Shown here: piece by piece, positions 34,275 to 43,574 of the stretch
How positions within the stretch are numbered: the stretch's first letter is position 1
How the letters are laid out: every line of letters starts with the position of its first letter
Origin: Streptomyces goshikiensis
GTDB taxonomy: Bacteria; Actinomycetota; Actinomycetes; Streptomycetales; Streptomycetaceae
Length of the DNA: 64,000 nt
Assembly (NCBI RefSeq): GCF_014650555.1
Contig: NZ_BMVE01000002.1
Location: 995,807 to 1,059,806, forward strand
Direction of reading: 5' to 3'
Notes under the pieces: generated by a model
Seen by the model: only the letters and a program-made list of their open reading frames with translations
Database searches by the model: none
What the model was told of the DNA's origin: nothing
Program-made: the position numbers and the translations under genes

Positions 34275-35011
34275 AGCTCACCCTGCGCGTCTGGCGCCAG
34301 CACAACGCCGACGCCCCCGGCGCCATGGCCTCCTACGAGGTCGACGGCATCTCCCAGGACATGTCCTTCCTGGAAATGCTCGACACGCTCAACGAGGACC
34401 TCATCCTGCGCGGCGAGGACCCGGTCGCCTTCGACCACGACTGCCGCGAGGGCATCTGCGGCGCGTGCAGCCTCGTCATCAACGGCGACGCCCACGGCCC
34501 CGAGCGCACCACCACCTGCCAGCTGCACATGCGGTCCTTCGCCGACGGCGACACCATCGACGTCGAACCGTGGCGCGCCTCGGCCTTCCCCGTCGTCAAG
34601 GACCTCGTGGTGGACCGCAGCGCCTTCGACCGGATCATCCAGGCCGGCGGCTACATCACCGCCCCGACCGGCGCCGCGCCCGAGGCACACGCCACGCCCG
34701 TGCCCAAGCCGGCCGCCGACCACGCCTTCGAGCACGCCGAGTGCATCGGCTGCGGGGCCTGCGTGGCGGCCTGCCCCAACGGCTCGGCGATGCTCTTCAC
34801 CTCCGCCAAGATCAACCACCTCAACGTGCTGCCGCAGGGCTCGCCCGAGCGCGAATCCCGGGTCCTCGACATGGTGGCCACGATGGACGACGAGGGCTTC
34901 GGCGGCTGCACCCTGACCGGCGAATGCGCCACGGCCTGCCCCAAGGGCATCCCGCTGCCCTCGATCGCCGCGATGAACAAGGAGTGGCTGCGCGCGCTCC
35001 GCAAGGGCTGA
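34271..35011 (+). CDS. sdhB: Succinate dehydrogenase/fumarate reductase iron-sulfur subunit
   Basis: 246 residues from ATG 34271 (ATGA overlap with sdhA). The [2Fe-2S] site is [16 protein letters not shown] with a following [19 protein letters not shown] and [15 protein letters not shown] bind the [4Fe-4S] and [3Fe-4S] clusters. It passes electrons from SdhA to the haem/quinone subunit. Complete cluster ligands suggest an active complex. Confidence 0.95.
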
Positions 35012-35044
35012 CCCGCCACCGGGAACCAACCCGCCTCCCCGACC

Positions 35045-35145
35045 CCGTACGAGCGCCCGCCGGCCGTCCGCGACACCGGCGGCCCGGGCCCCCCGTCCCG
35101 TGGGCCGATCGGCTGACCCGATCCGCCGACCGGGCGCTCGTACGG
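35045..35145. repeat. Perfect 15-bp inverted repeat after sdhCAB
   Basis: CCGTACGAGCGCCCG at 35045-35059 is the exact reverse complement of 35131-35145. The 71-bp interior is itself rich in short hairpins. It could form one long stem acting as an operon terminator or an RNA-stability element. Confidence 0.75.
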
Positions 35146-35201
35146 CCCGATCCCCGCGCCGCGCCCCGGCGGGGTCCGGGCCATCGGCGACAGTGGGCCC
35201 C

Positions 35202-35858
35202 ATGCCACATGCCCCCGCCGGGACCGGACCGCGCCGCCGCACCCTGCTGGCGGCCGCCGCCCTCGCCCCGCTGGCAGCGGCCGGCTGCACGGAGCAGGAC
35301 GGCCCCCGCACCCGGGCCAACGGCCCGCAGGCCCCGCCCAAAGACGCCCTGATCATGGTCATCCGGCACGCGGAGCACCCGTACGCCGGAGCCACCGGCG
35401 AGGACGCCGAGGGCAACGAGGACCCCGGGTTCCTGGCCGGGCGCGGCTGGCGCCGGGCCGCCGAACTGCCCCGCCTCTTCCCGCCCGGCCGCCGGGGCTC
35501 ACTGCCCCGGCCCGCCGCCGTCTTCGCCGCCGGCGGGAAGGCGCACGCGGCCCCCGCACACTCCCGCCAGACCGTGGAAGCACTGGCCAAGGCCCTGGGC
35601 ACCCCGGTCCGCTCCGAGTTCGCGATCGGCGCCGAGACGGCCCTGGCCCACAGCGTCCTGGCCGCGCCGGCCCCCGTACTCGTCTGCTGGGAGCGCGCCG
35701 GCATCCCCCGCCTGGTCCGGGCCCTCGGCGCCCACCAGGTGCGCGGCGTCCCCGCCGCCTGGCCCGACCGGCACGACCTCGTCTGGACGTTCACCCGCAC
35801 CCGGGGCGTGTGGAGCTTCCGCGAACTCCCGCAGCACCTGCTCCCCGGCGACGCCTGA
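35202..35858 (+). CDS. Histidine-phosphatase-like Tat lipoprotein
   Basis: 218 residues from ATG 35202; the open frame extends back to 35100 without a plausible start. RRRTLLAAAALAPLAAAGC gives twin arginines and a lipobox (Cys29). After a short linker, IMVIRHAEHP carries the RH(A/G)E motif of the phosphoglycerate-mutase-like histidine phosphatases, and HSRQTVEALAKALG follows as in that fold. An extracytoplasmic phosphatase is likely. No strong binding site is seen before the ATG. Confidence 0.75.
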   Translation: MPHAPAGTGPRRRTLLAAAALAPLAAAGCTEQDGPRTRANGPQAPPKDALIMVIRHAEHPYAGATGEDAEGNEDPGFLAGRGWRRAAELPRLFPPGRRGSLPRPAAVFAAGGKAHAAPAHSRQTVEALAKALGTPVRSEFAIGAETALAHSVLAAPAPVLVCWERAGIPRLVRALGAHQVRGVPAAWPDRHDLVWTFTRTRGVWSFRELPQHLLPGDA

Positions 35859-35871
35859 CCCCGCGCCCTGA

Positions 35872-35901
35872 CCCCCGCGCCCGGAGGACCGGGCCCGGGG
35901 G
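35872..35901. terminator. Terminator hairpin between convergent genes
   Basis: 13-bp arms (35872-35884 and 35889-35901) with one mismatch and an AGGA loop, 14 bases after the lipoprotein stop and 5 before the uvrA-like stop. Confidence 0.75.
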
Positions 35902-35905
35902 AGCG

Positions 35906-38281
35906 TCAGACCCCGAGGGCCCGCGCGAGGTAGCCCGCCGTCCGGCTGCCCGGCGTACGGGCCACCTCGGACGGCGTGCCCGACGCGACCACGCGGCCGC
36001 CCTCCGCACCACCGCCCGGACCCAGGTCGATGACCCAGTCCGCGCCCGCCACCACTTCCATGTCGTGCTCCACGACCACCACCGAGTGCCCGGCCTCCAC
36101 CAGCCCGTGCAACTGCCGCAGCAGCACCCGCACATCGGCCGGATGCAGCCCCGTCGTCGGCTCGTCCAGCAGGTACAGGGTGTGATCGCGGCGCAGCCGC
36201 TGCAACTCCGTCGCCAGCTTGATGCGCTGCGCCTCGCCACCCGACAGCTCCGTGGCCGGCTGCCCCAGCCGCAGGTAGCCCAGCCCGATGTCCTCCAGCG
36301 CGCGCAGGCTGCGCGCCGCCGCCGGGACCTGCGCGAAGAACACGGCCGCCGCCTCCACCGTCAGCGACAGCACCTCCGCGATGGTCAGCCCCTCGTACCG
36401 CACCTGGAGGGTCTCCGCGTTGTACCGCGCCCCGCCGCACTGCGGGCACGGCGCGTACGTGCTCGGCAGGAACAGCAGCTCCACCGAGACGAACCCCTCG
36501 CCCTGGCAGGTCTCGCAGCGCCCGCCCGGCACGTTGAAGGAGAACCGGCCCGCCTTCCAGCCGCGCGCCCGCGCCTCGTCGGAGGCCGTGAAGAGCCTGC
36601 GCACCACGTCGAACAGCCCCGTGTACGTCGCCAGATTGGACCGAGGCGTCCGGCCGATCGGTTTCTGGTCCACTTCCACCAGGCGCCGTACGGGGAACCC
36701 GGGCTCCGCCAGCCGCCCGGCCACCTCACCGGCGAGGGCCTGGCCCACCAGCGTGGACTTCCCGGAACCCGACACCCCGGTCACGGCGGTGAACACCCCG
36801 AGCGGGAACTCGGCCGTCACCCCGCGCAGGTTGTGCCGGTCGACCCCGCTGAGCCGTACCGCACCGCGCGCCTCCCGGACCGGGCGCGGACGCTCCGGCG
36901 ACTCCAGGGAGGCGAACAGGTGCCGCGCCGTCGCCGACTCCGCCATGTCCGCCAGCCCCGCCGGCGGCCCGCTGTGCAGGACCCGCCCTCCGTGCTCCCC
37001 GGCCAGCGGCCCGACGTCCACCAGCCAGTCCGCGTGCCGCACCACGTCCAAGTCGTGCTCCACCACGAACACCGTGTTCCCGGCCGCCTTCAGCCGGTCC
37101 AGTACGGTCAGCAGCGCCTCGGTGTCGGCCGGGTGCAGCCCCGCCGACGGCTCGTCCAGTACGTACACCACCCCGAACAGGCCCGACTTCAGCTGTGTCG
37201 CCAGCCGCAGCCGCTGCAACTCGCCCGCCGACAGCGAGGGTGCGGTCCGGTCCAGGCTCAGATAGCCGAGCCCGAGCTCCGTGACGGGCGCGATCCGCGC
37301 CCGCAGGTCCTCGGCGAGCACCCGGGCCGCCTCACCACCGGGCGGCGCGGAAGCCAGTACGCCGTCCAGCTCGGTCAGCGGCACCGCCGCCAGCTCCGCG
37401 ATCGTACGGCCCGCGAACGTCACGGCCAGGGCCTCGGGTCGCAGCCGCCGCCCCTGGCACACCGGGCACGGGGAGTCGGTGAGGAACTTCTCCGCGCGGG
37501 CCCGCAGCGACGCGCTCTTGCTGTCCGCGAAGGTCCGCATCACATAGCGGTGGGCGCTCATGTACGTGCCCTGGTAGGGCCGCTGGATCCGCTCGGCCTC
37601 CCGCACCGGGTGCACCGTGACCACCGGCTGTTCCTCGGTGAACAAGATCCACTCGCGGTCCCGCGCGGGCAGCTCCCGCCAGGGCGCGTCCACGTCGTGG
37701 CCGAGCGCCTCCAGGATGTCGCGCAGGTTCTTGCCCTGCCATGCTCCCGGCCAGGCCGCGATGGCACCCTGACGGATCGACAGGTCCGGATCGGGTACGA
37801 GGAGTTGCTCGTCGGTACGGTGGATCCGCCCGATGCCGTGACAGGACGGGCAGGCGCCGGCGGCGGTGTTGGGGGAGAAGGCGTCGGAGTCCAGGCGCTC
37901 CGCCCCCGGCGGGTACGCCCCGGCCCGCGAGTACAGCATGCGCAGGGAGTTCGACAGCAGGGTCACCGTCCCCACCGAGGACCGCGAGCCGGGCGTCGAG
38001 CGGCGCTGCTCCAGCGACACGGCGGGCGGCAGCCCGGTGACGGAGTCGACCTTCGGGGCGCCGATCTGGTGGATCAGCCGGCGGGCGTAGGGGGCCACGG
38101 ACTCGAAGTAACGGCGCTGGGCCTCGGCGTAGAGCGTGCCGAAGGCCAGCGAGCTCTTCCCGGAGCCGGAGACCCCGGTGAACACGGTCAGCGCGTCGCG
38201 CGGGATGTCCACGTCGACGCCGCGCAGATTGTGCTCCCGGGCGCCCCGGACGCGGACGTAGGGATCGGTGGACTGGTGCAT
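35906..38281 (-). CDS. UvrA-like ABC ATPase (class II UvrA)
   Basis: 791 residues, about 150 shorter than housekeeping UvrA. Two ABC modules: Walker [14 protein letters not shown] and [13 protein letters not shown]; signatures [12 protein letters not shown] and [12 protein letters not shown]. Zinc-type Cys pairs are in [24 protein letters not shown] and CPQCGG. The UvrB-binding segment between the first Walker A and its zinc module is shortened, as in UvrA2/DrrC proteins linked to tolerance of DNA-binding drugs. It lies 10 bases downstream of an LLM flavoenzyme gene and is probably cotranscribed. Confidence 0.9.
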   Translation of the reverse strand: MHQSTDPYVRVRGAREHNLRGVDVDIPRDALTVFTGVSGSGKSSLAFGTLYAEAQRRYFESVAPYARRLIHQIGAPKVDSVTGLPPAVSLEQRRSTPGSRSSVGTVTLLSNSLRMLYSRAGAYPPGAERLDSDAFSPNTAAGACPSCHGIGRIHRTDEQLLVPDPDLSIRQGAIAAWPGAWQGKNLRDILEALGHDVDAPWRELPARDREWILFTEEQPVVTVHPVREAERIQRPYQGTYMSAHRYVMRTFADSKSASLRARAEKFLTDSPCPVCQGRRLRPEALAVTFAGRTIAELAAVPLTELDGVLASAPPGGEAARVLAEDLRARIAPVTELGLGYLSLDRTAPSLSAGELQRLRLATQLKSGLFGVVYVLDEPSAGLHPADTEALLTVLDRLKAAGNTVFVVEHDLDVVRHADWLVDVGPLAGEHGGRVLHSGPPAGLADMAESATARHLFASLESPERPRPVREARGAVRLSGVDRHNLRGVTAEFPLGVFTAVTGVSGSGKSTLVGQALAGEVAGRLAEPGFPVRRLVEVDQKPIGRTPRSNLATYTGLFDVVRRLFTASDEARARGWKAGRFSFNVPGGRCETCQGEGFVSVELLFLPSTYAPCPQCGGARYNAETLQVRYEGLTIAEVLSLTVEAAAVFFAQVPAAARSLRALEDIGLGYLRLGQPATELSGGEAQRIKLATELQRLRRDHTLYLLDEPTTGLHPADVRVLLRQLHGLVEAGHSVVVVEHDMEVVAGADWVIDLGPGGGAEGGRVVASGTPSEVARTPGSRTAGYLARALGV

Positions 38282-38291
38282 TCGCCCTAGT

Positions 38292-39359
38292 TTAGGGCGC
38301 CGGTCTCGGCGCCGCCGCGAGCGGCCCGGCGGGCGGCGTAGCGGACGCCGTAGCCGGCGCCGTCGTGCGCGCGAGCCCGGCCAGGCGGGCCAGCCGGCCG
38401 AAGGAGTCCAACAGGGCCGTCCGGTCGTACGTCGAGGTGGTGACCAGCAGCTCGTCCGCCCCCGTCGCCGCCCGGACCCGCTCCAGCTCGGCCGCGACCT
38501 GCTCCTCGGTGCCGAAGACGTGCCCGGCGAGCGCGCCCTCGTACAGCTCCCGCTCCTTCGCCGTCATGGCCAGCGCCTCCACCTCCCCGGCGGGGCGCAG
38601 CGGCGGGAAACTGCCCCGGGTCCGGGAGTACGCGAGCGCCCACGCCTCCGGGACCAGGATCCGGCGGGCCTCCTCCGCCGTGGCGGCCACCGCGACCGTC
38701 CCGGAGACCACCACGTACGGCTCCGCGCCCCGGGCCGAGGGCCGGAACGCCGCGCGGTACCCCTCGATGATCTCCACGACCCTGTCACGGGCCCGCAGGT
38801 CACCCACCACCAGCGGCAGCCCGGCCCGCGCGGCGATCCCCGCGCCCTCGCCGGTCGCCAGCACGAACGCCGGGATCCGCAGCCCCTCCGCGGGACGGGC
38901 GTGCACCTCGGGATGCGCCCGCTGGGTGCCGTCGATCCAGCCGAGCAGTTCGGCGAGCTGCTCCTCGAAGGCGTCGGCGTCGGCGGTGTCACGGCCGAGC
39001 GCGCGCCGGATGCCGCCCGTGAAGCCCACGGACCGGCCGAGCCCCATGTCGATCCGCCCGGGGAAGAGGGCCTCCAGGACCCCGAACTGCTCGGCGACGA
39101 CCAGCGGCTGATGGTTGGGCAGCATCACCCCGCCCGTGCCGACCCGGATCCGGCCGGTCGCGCCGGCGACGGCGGCGGCCAGCACGGTGGGGGCGGAACC
39201 GGCGACCCCGGGAACGCTGTGGTGCTCCGAGACCCAGAAGCGGCGGTACCCGAGCCGGTCCGCGGCGCGGGCCAGCTCGACGGTGTCGCGCAGCGCCCCG
39301 GCGGCCGGGTGCCCTTCGCGGGTGCGGGAGCGGTCGAGGACCGAGATTTCGCGGAACAC
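38292..39359 (-). CDS. LLM-class flavin-dependent oxidoreductase
   Basis: 355 residues from GTG 39359, just after GAGGAGG; the ORF runs upstream to 39695 without similarity. ISVLDRSRTREGHPAAGALR, YRRFWVSEHHSVPGVAGSAP, VGTGGVMLPNHQPLVVAEQF and PGRIDMGLGRSVGF are hallmarks of the luciferase-like MsnO8-type subgroup. An FMN- or F420-using monooxygenase of unknown substrate. Its C-terminal 25 residues are Ala/Pro/Thr-rich and not conserved-looking. Upstream partner of the UvrA-like gene. Confidence 0.88.
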   Translation of the reverse strand: MFREISVLDRSRTREGHPAAGALRDTVELARAADRLGYRRFWVSEHHSVPGVAGSAPTVLAAAVAGATGRIRVGTGGVMLPNHQPLVVAEQFGVLEALFPGRIDMGLGRSVGFTGGIRRALGRDTADADAFEEQLAELLGWIDGTQRAHPEVHARPAEGLRIPAFVLATGEGAGIAARAGLPLVVGDLRARDRVVEIIEGYRAAFRPSARGAEPYVVVSGTVAVAATAEEARRILVPEAWALAYSRTRGSFPPLRPAGEVEALAMTAKERELYEGALAGHVFGTEEQVAAELERVRAATGADELLVTTSTYDRTALLDSFGRLARLAGLARTTAPATASATPPAGPLAAAPRPAP

Positions 39360-39437
39360 ACCCTCCTCAACGCCCCGGGGCGGCGGGCATTCCCGGGCGG
39401 CCGGACCGGGCCCGTTCCCCGCGCTTACGCTGGCCGC

Positions 39438-39932
39438 ATGAGCGAGATCAGCAACGGACGGCCGCTGGCCGTGTTCGACATCGACAACACCCTGGCCGAC
39501 ACCGACCACCGCCAGCACTTCCTGGAGGGCCGGCCCCGCGACTGGGACGGCTTCTTCGGCGCGGCCCCGGCCGATCCGCCGCTCGCGCGCGGCGTGGAGC
39601 TGGCGGTGGAGAGCGCGGCGGACTGCGAGGTCGTGTACCTGACCGGCCGTCCGGAGCGGTGCCGGGCCGACACCGAGGAGTGGCTCGCCCGGCACGGGCT
39701 GCCCGAGGGGCGGCTGTGGATGCGCGGCGATCAGGACCGCCGCCCGGCGCGCACGACGAAGCTGGAGGTGCTGAAGCGGATCTCGCGGGGGCGCCAGGTG
39801 CGGATGCTGGTGGACGACGACGAGCTGGTCTGCCAGGCGGCGCGCGCGGCGGGCTTCAGCGTGGTGCTCGCGAACTGGGCGGCGGACGCGCCCGAGCTCA
39901 AGTCCGCCCAGGAGGGCGAGGGCCGCACCTGA
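39438..39932 (+). CDS. HAD-superfamily phosphatase, polynucleotide-phosphatase-like
   Basis: 164 residues. AVFDIDNTLADTDHR is the DxDxT nucleophile motif, EVVYLTGRPERCRADTEEWL the motif II region, TTKLEVLKRI supplies the Lys, and MLVDDDELVCQAARAAG the final acidic motif. The pattern matches the 3'-phosphatase half of phage polynucleotide kinases. A -10-like TACGCT (39426-39431) lies 6 bases before the ATG with no ribosome-binding site, so translation is probably leaderless. Confidence 0.82.
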   Translation: MSEISNGRPLAVFDIDNTLADTDHRQHFLEGRPRDWDGFFGAAPADPPLARGVELAVESAADCEVVYLTGRPERCRADTEEWLARHGLPEGRLWMRGDQDRRPARTTKLEVLKRISRGRQVRMLVDDDELVCQAARAAGFSVVLANWAADAPELKSAQEGEGRT

Positions 39933-39977
39933 ACCCCGTACGCCCTGAACCTCGTACGCCCTGAGCCCCGTACGCCC
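39930..39977. repeat. Three 16-bp tandem repeats
   Basis: TGAACCCCGTACGCCC and two close variants in exact 16-base register, beginning inside the HAD stop codon. Repeats of this kind contain TGA in each unit and give no protein. Confidence 0.8.
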
Positions 39978-40014
39978 CGCGCCCCGCTCTCGCGCCCGGG
40001 GGGGCCGGCGGGGG

Positions 40015-40230
40015 TCAGTCCTCGCCTTCGAGGCGGAAGCCCACCTTGAGGCCGACCTGGTAGTGCGCGATCTCGCCGTTCTCGATGTGCCCGCGCATCT
40101 GAGTGACCTCGAACCAGTCCAGGTTGCGCAGGGTCTGGCCCGCCCGCGCGAGCCCGTTGCGGATGGCCTGGTCGATGCCCTCGTCGGAAGTGCCGACGAT
40201 CTCGGTCACCCGGTACGTGTGGTTGGACAT
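40015..40230 (-). CDS. Dodecin-family flavin-binding protein
   Basis: 71 residues, the normal dodecin size, with GGGAGG upstream. MSNHTYRVTEIVGTSDEGID, RNLDWFEVTQMRGHIENGEI and HYQVGLKVGFRLE match the beta-alpha-beta-beta dodecin fold; Trp39 stacks on flavin. Dodecins form 12-mer shells that store or buffer riboflavin/FMN or CoA. Confidence 0.93.
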   Translation of the reverse strand: MSNHTYRVTEIVGTSDEGIDQAIRNGLARAGQTLRNLDWFEVTQMRGHIENGEIAHYQVGLKVGFRLEGED

Positions 40231-40327
40231 GGGGCCTCCCGACCGTGGTCTCTGTTGCCTTGTTCCACGGTGCCCCAGTACGTCCGAGTCCGCGAACTAT
40301 GGGTGGGCGATGCCGGCCGGAAGCCCC

Positions 40328-40354
40328 TTGACCCACCCATTGGTCTATGCCAAT
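40328..40354 (+). promoter_or_regulatory. Promoter with a DasR-like operator in the spacer
   Basis: -35 TTGACC (40328-40333), 17-base spacer, weak -10 CAATTT (40351-40356). Between and over them lies ATTGGTCTATGCCAAT (40339-40354), with 5-bp palindromic arms. It resembles the DasR dre consensus (TGGTCTAGACCA core) with two mismatches. A GntR-type repressor is inferred. Confidence 0.5.
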
Positions 40355-40391
40355 TTCAAGCCATCTCATCCGTCCCCGGAAGGTGACCTAC

Positions 40392-41654
40392 GTGAAGATG
40401 CGCTTCCTTGCCGTGTGCACCGCCCTCGCGGCCGCCACCGCCCTCACCGGCTGCGGCCGGCTCGCCGATCCGGCCGGGGGCTCCAGGAAGGTGACGCTCT
40501 GGCTGATGAAGGGCAGCGCCTCGGAGGACTTCGTCACCCGGTTCACCGCCGACTTCGAGCACCGCCACCCCGGCGTCGACCTGGAGGTCAGGACCCAGGA
40601 GTGGACCGGCATCGGCGACAAGGTCAACGCCGTCCTCGACGGCACGAGCGGGGAAGGCGCCGACGTCATCGAGGTCGGCAACACCCAGGTGGCCCAGTAC
40701 GTCGAGGCCGGCGGCCTCTCCGAGCTCACCCTGGAGGGCCTGCGCGAGTGGGGCGGCAAGGACTGGCTCAAAGGCCTCTCCGACCCGGGGAGCGTGGGCG
40801 GAGCCCAGTTCGGCGTCCCGTGGTACGCCGCCAACCGCGTGGTGATCTACAACAAGGACCTCTTCGCGGACGCCGGGCTGAAGAACCCGCCCAGGAACCG
40901 CCAGGAGTGGCTCCAGGCCACCCAGAAGCTGGACAAGGGCGACCGCCAGGGCATCTACCTCCCCGGCCAGAACTGGTACGTCCTCGCCGGGTTCATCTGG
41001 GACGAGGGCGGCGAACTCGCCGTCGAGAGCGCCGGCCAGTGGGTCGGCGCCCTCGACGACGAGAAGGCGCTCGCCGCGATGCGGTTCTACAAGCAGCTCC
41101 AGGCCCTCGGCGACGGCCCCAAGGACGCCGACGAGGAGACGCCCCCGCAGGCGGACGTCTTCGCGCGCGGCCGGATCGCCCAGATCATCGCCCCGCCCGG
41201 GCAGGCCGCCCAGATCGAGGCCGCCAACCCCGCCCTCAAGGGCAAGCTCGGCTTCTTCCCGATCCCCGGCAAGACCTCCGACAAGCCCGGCGCCGTCTTC
41301 ACCGGCGGCTCCGACCTGATCATCCCGGAGCGGACGCGGAACCGGCGCGAGGCCGTGGCCGTGATCACCGCCCTGGTCAGCGAGGAATGGCAGACCGAGC
41401 TCGCCCGCACCATGAGCTACGTCCCGAACAAGACCACCCTCGCGCACGTGGTCGAGGGCAACGAGGGCGCCGCCGCCATGGCCCCCGGCGCCGCCCAGGG
41501 CCGGGCCACCCCGAACTCCGCCCGCTGGGCCGAGGTCGAGGGCAAGAACCCCATCAAGCCGTACATGACGGCCGTGCTCACCGGCCAGGACCCCCGCCAG
41601 GCGGCCCGGACGGCCTCGGAGACGATCAGCAAGGTGCTCAGCTCCGACCGGTGA
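40392..41654 (+). CDS. Extracellular solute-binding lipoprotein (sugar ABC type), orphan
   Basis: 420 residues from GTG 40392 (GGAAGGTGA upstream; ATG 40398 also possible). Lipobox ATALTGC. KVTLWLMKGSASEDFVTRFT, DVIEVGNTQVAQYVEAGGL, GVPWYAANRVVIYNKDLFAD and GGSDLIIPERTRNRREAV are typical of family 1 sugar-binding proteins. No permease or ATPase genes follow, so it must use a transporter encoded elsewhere. The DasR-like site suggests an amino-sugar or other oligosaccharide ligand. Confidence 0.9.
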   Translation: MKMRFLAVCTALAAATALTGCGRLADPAGGSRKVTLWLMKGSASEDFVTRFTADFEHRHPGVDLEVRTQEWTGIGDKVNAVLDGTSGEGADVIEVGNTQVAQYVEAGGLSELTLEGLREWGGKDWLKGLSDPGSVGGAQFGVPWYAANRVVIYNKDLFADAGLKNPPRNRQEWLQATQKLDKGDRQGIYLPGQNWYVLAGFIWDEGGELAVESAGQWVGALDDEKALAAMRFYKQLQALGDGPKDADEETPPQADVFARGRIAQIIAPPGQAAQIEAANPALKGKLGFFPIPGKTSDKPGAVFTGGSDLIIPERTRNRREAVAVITALVSEEWQTELARTMSYVPNKTTLAHVVEGNEGAAAMAPGAAQGRATPNSARWAEVEGKNPIKPYMTAVLTGQDPRQAARTASETISKVLSSDR

Positions 41655-41779
41655 GTTCAGCGTCCGCACATCCAACTGCCGCTGCGAGGTCATGTCGAAT
41701 CCAGCCGGTCACGGAAGAAGTAAAGAGCCAGGCCGCACACCTGTCGGCCCGGCCATCCGTGTCCGGATCAGGAGCCGCC

Positions 41780-42603
41780 ATGACCATCGCCCCCCTGTCC
41801 CCGTCCCGCACCACGCCCCCCACCGCGGCCCCGGTCGCGGCCCCCGCCACCGTCACCGCGCAGGGCGTCCCCACCGCCCCCCGCTACGCGGTCCGCCTCG
41901 CCCGCGACGAGGACGAGGTCCGCGCCGCCCAGCGGCTGCGCCACACCGTCTTCGCCGGAGAGCTCGGCGCCCGCCTCGACGGCCCCGAGCCGGGCCTCGA
42001 CTCCGACGCCTTCGACGCGTACTGCGACCACCTCCTCGTCGTCGAGGAAGAGACCGAGCAGGTCGTCGGCACCTACCGGCTGCTGCCCCCCGAGCGCGCC
42101 GCCGTGGCCGGCCGCCTCTACTCCGAGGGCGAATTCGACCTCTCCGCCCTCGCCCCCATCCGCCCCGACCTCGTCGAGGTCGGCCGCTCCTGCGTACACC
42201 CCGACCACCGGGGCGGCGCCGTCATCGCCCTCGTCTGGGCCGGCCTCGCCCGCTACATGGACCGCTCCGGCCACAACTGGCTGGCCGGCTGCTGCTCCAT
42301 CCCCCTCGCCGACGGCGGCGTGCTGGCCGCCGCCGCCCGCGCGAAGGTCCTCACCCGCAACCTCGCCCCCGAGGAGTACCGCGTCACCCCGCACACCCCC
42401 TGGAACGCCGAGGGCATCACCTTCCCCGACCGGGTCGAGCTGCCGCGCTGCTCCGCGGCTACCTGCGCCTGGGCGCCTGGGTCTGCGGCGAGCCCGCCCT
42501 CGACGCCGACTTCGGCTGCGCCGACCTGTACGTCCTGCTCTCGCTGCGCCGCACCAACCCGCGCTACCTCAAGCACTTCCTCTCGCTCACCCCGGGCGCA
42601 TGA
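41780..42603 (+). pseudogene. olsB: GNAT/OlsB-type N-acyltransferase, frameshifted near 42445
   Basis: Start ATG 41780 with AGGAG six bases upstream. The first frame reads well (RLARDEDEVRAAQRLRHTVF, VVGTYRLLPPERAAVAG, LVEVGRSCVHPDHRGGAVIA, WLAGCCSIPLADGG) to about residue 222, then turns to nonsense. The missing end continues in the next frame: LLRGYLRLGAWVCGEPALDA, CADLYVLLSLRRTNPRYLKH, stop 42603. Adding one C within CCGCGCTG near 42445 would restore a 274-275-residue protein. Ornithine-lipid acyl-ornithine synthase is inferred from the fold and the adjacent PlsC gene. Sequencing error or true mutation cannot be told apart here. Confidence 0.75.
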
Positions 42604-43574
42604 GCGTCTGGCTGCCCACCTCGCCCTGCACCCCCGCGGCCTGCGCCGGCCACGAGGGGCGGGTCGCGAGCGTCCCGCACGCGGCCGCGCGGCTCATTGC
42701 CGCCGTCGCCGTGGTCCTGCTCGGGATCCTGGGCGCCCAGCCGGTCCGGCTGCTGCCCGAGCGGCCCCGGCAGGCGCTCGTCCGGGCCTGGGCGACCGCT
42801 CTCGTACGGGCCTTCGGCATCCGGCTCACCGTGCACGGGAGCCCCGGCCCCGACGGCGGCCGCCTGATCGTCGCCAACCACATCTCGTGGCTCGACATCG
42901 CGCTCGTCGCCGCCGTCACACCCAGCCGGATGCTCGCCAAGAGCGACATCCGGACCTGGCCCGTCCTCGGTCCGCTCTCCCGCCAGAACGGCACCCTGTT
43001 CATCGAACGCGATCGGATCCGAGCCCTCCCCGACACCGTCGCGGCCGTCACCCGGGCCCTCCTCGACGGCGACCGGGTCACCGTCTTCCCCGAGGGCTCC
43101 ACCTGGTGCGGACGCGCCCAGGGCCCCTTCCGGCGCGCCGCGTTCCAGGCCGCGCTGGACGCGCGCGTCCCCGTACAGCCCGTGCGCATCACGTACCTGC
43201 TGGACGGACGGACCCCCGCCGGGGCGCGCCCGACGGGGGTCTATCCGGCCGGGGCGCCCGCCTTCGTCGGGGACGACCCGCTGACCGCCTCGCTGTGGCG
43301 GATCGTCCGGGCCCGCGGGGTGCGGGCCGAGGTACGGCTGCTGCCGCGGATCCCGCCGGGCCGCCACGCGCACCGGCGGGACCTCGCGGCCGCCGCTCAG
43401 GCCGCGGTCGTCCCCGGACCGGCGCCGGCGCCGCCCTCACTGCCGGGGATCCCCTCCCAGCCCGGACCGCCCTCCGCCACGGACAGGGACAGCGCGAAAC
43501 GACCCTCGGAATCCGTCCACCACTGGGTCAACTCCAGCCCCGCCGCCAGCAGTTCCTTCCGGATGCCCTCCTGA
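42600..43574 (+). CDS. olsA: 1-acyl-glycerol-3-phosphate/lyso-ornithine-lipid acyltransferase
   Basis: 324 residues from ATG 42600, overlapping the GNAT stop by 4 bases. A basic/hydrophobic N-terminal anchor, then LIVANHISWLDIALVAAVTP (HxxxxD motif), LFIERDR and VTVFPEGSTWCGR (PlsC motifs I-III), and PVQPVRITYLLDG. The pair GNAT + PlsC is the OlsB/OlsA ornithine-lipid pathway. The last about 60 residues are low-quality coding and run 178 bp antisense through the end of egtD, so the native stop may have been lost. Confidence 0.8.
   Translation: MSVWLPTSPCTPAACAGHEGRVASVPHAAARLIAAVAVVLLGILGAQPVRLLPERPRQALVRAWATALVRAFGIRLTVHGSPGPDGGRLIVANHISWLDIALVAAVTPSRMLAKSDIRTWPVLGPLSRQNGTLFIERDRIRALPDTVAAVTRALLDGDRVTVFPEGSTWCGRAQGPFRRAAFQAALDARVPVQPVRITYLLDGRTPAGARPTGVYPAGAPAFVGDDPLTASLWRIVRARGVRAEVRLLPRIPPGRHAHRRDLAAAAQAAVVPGPAPAPPSLPGIPSQPGPPSATDRDSAKRPSESVHHWVNSSPAASSSFRMPS

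Noticed and set aside
35906..38281. Housekeeping excinuclease uvrA
   Set aside because: At 791 residues with a reduced UvrB-binding segment it fits the paralogous class II group.
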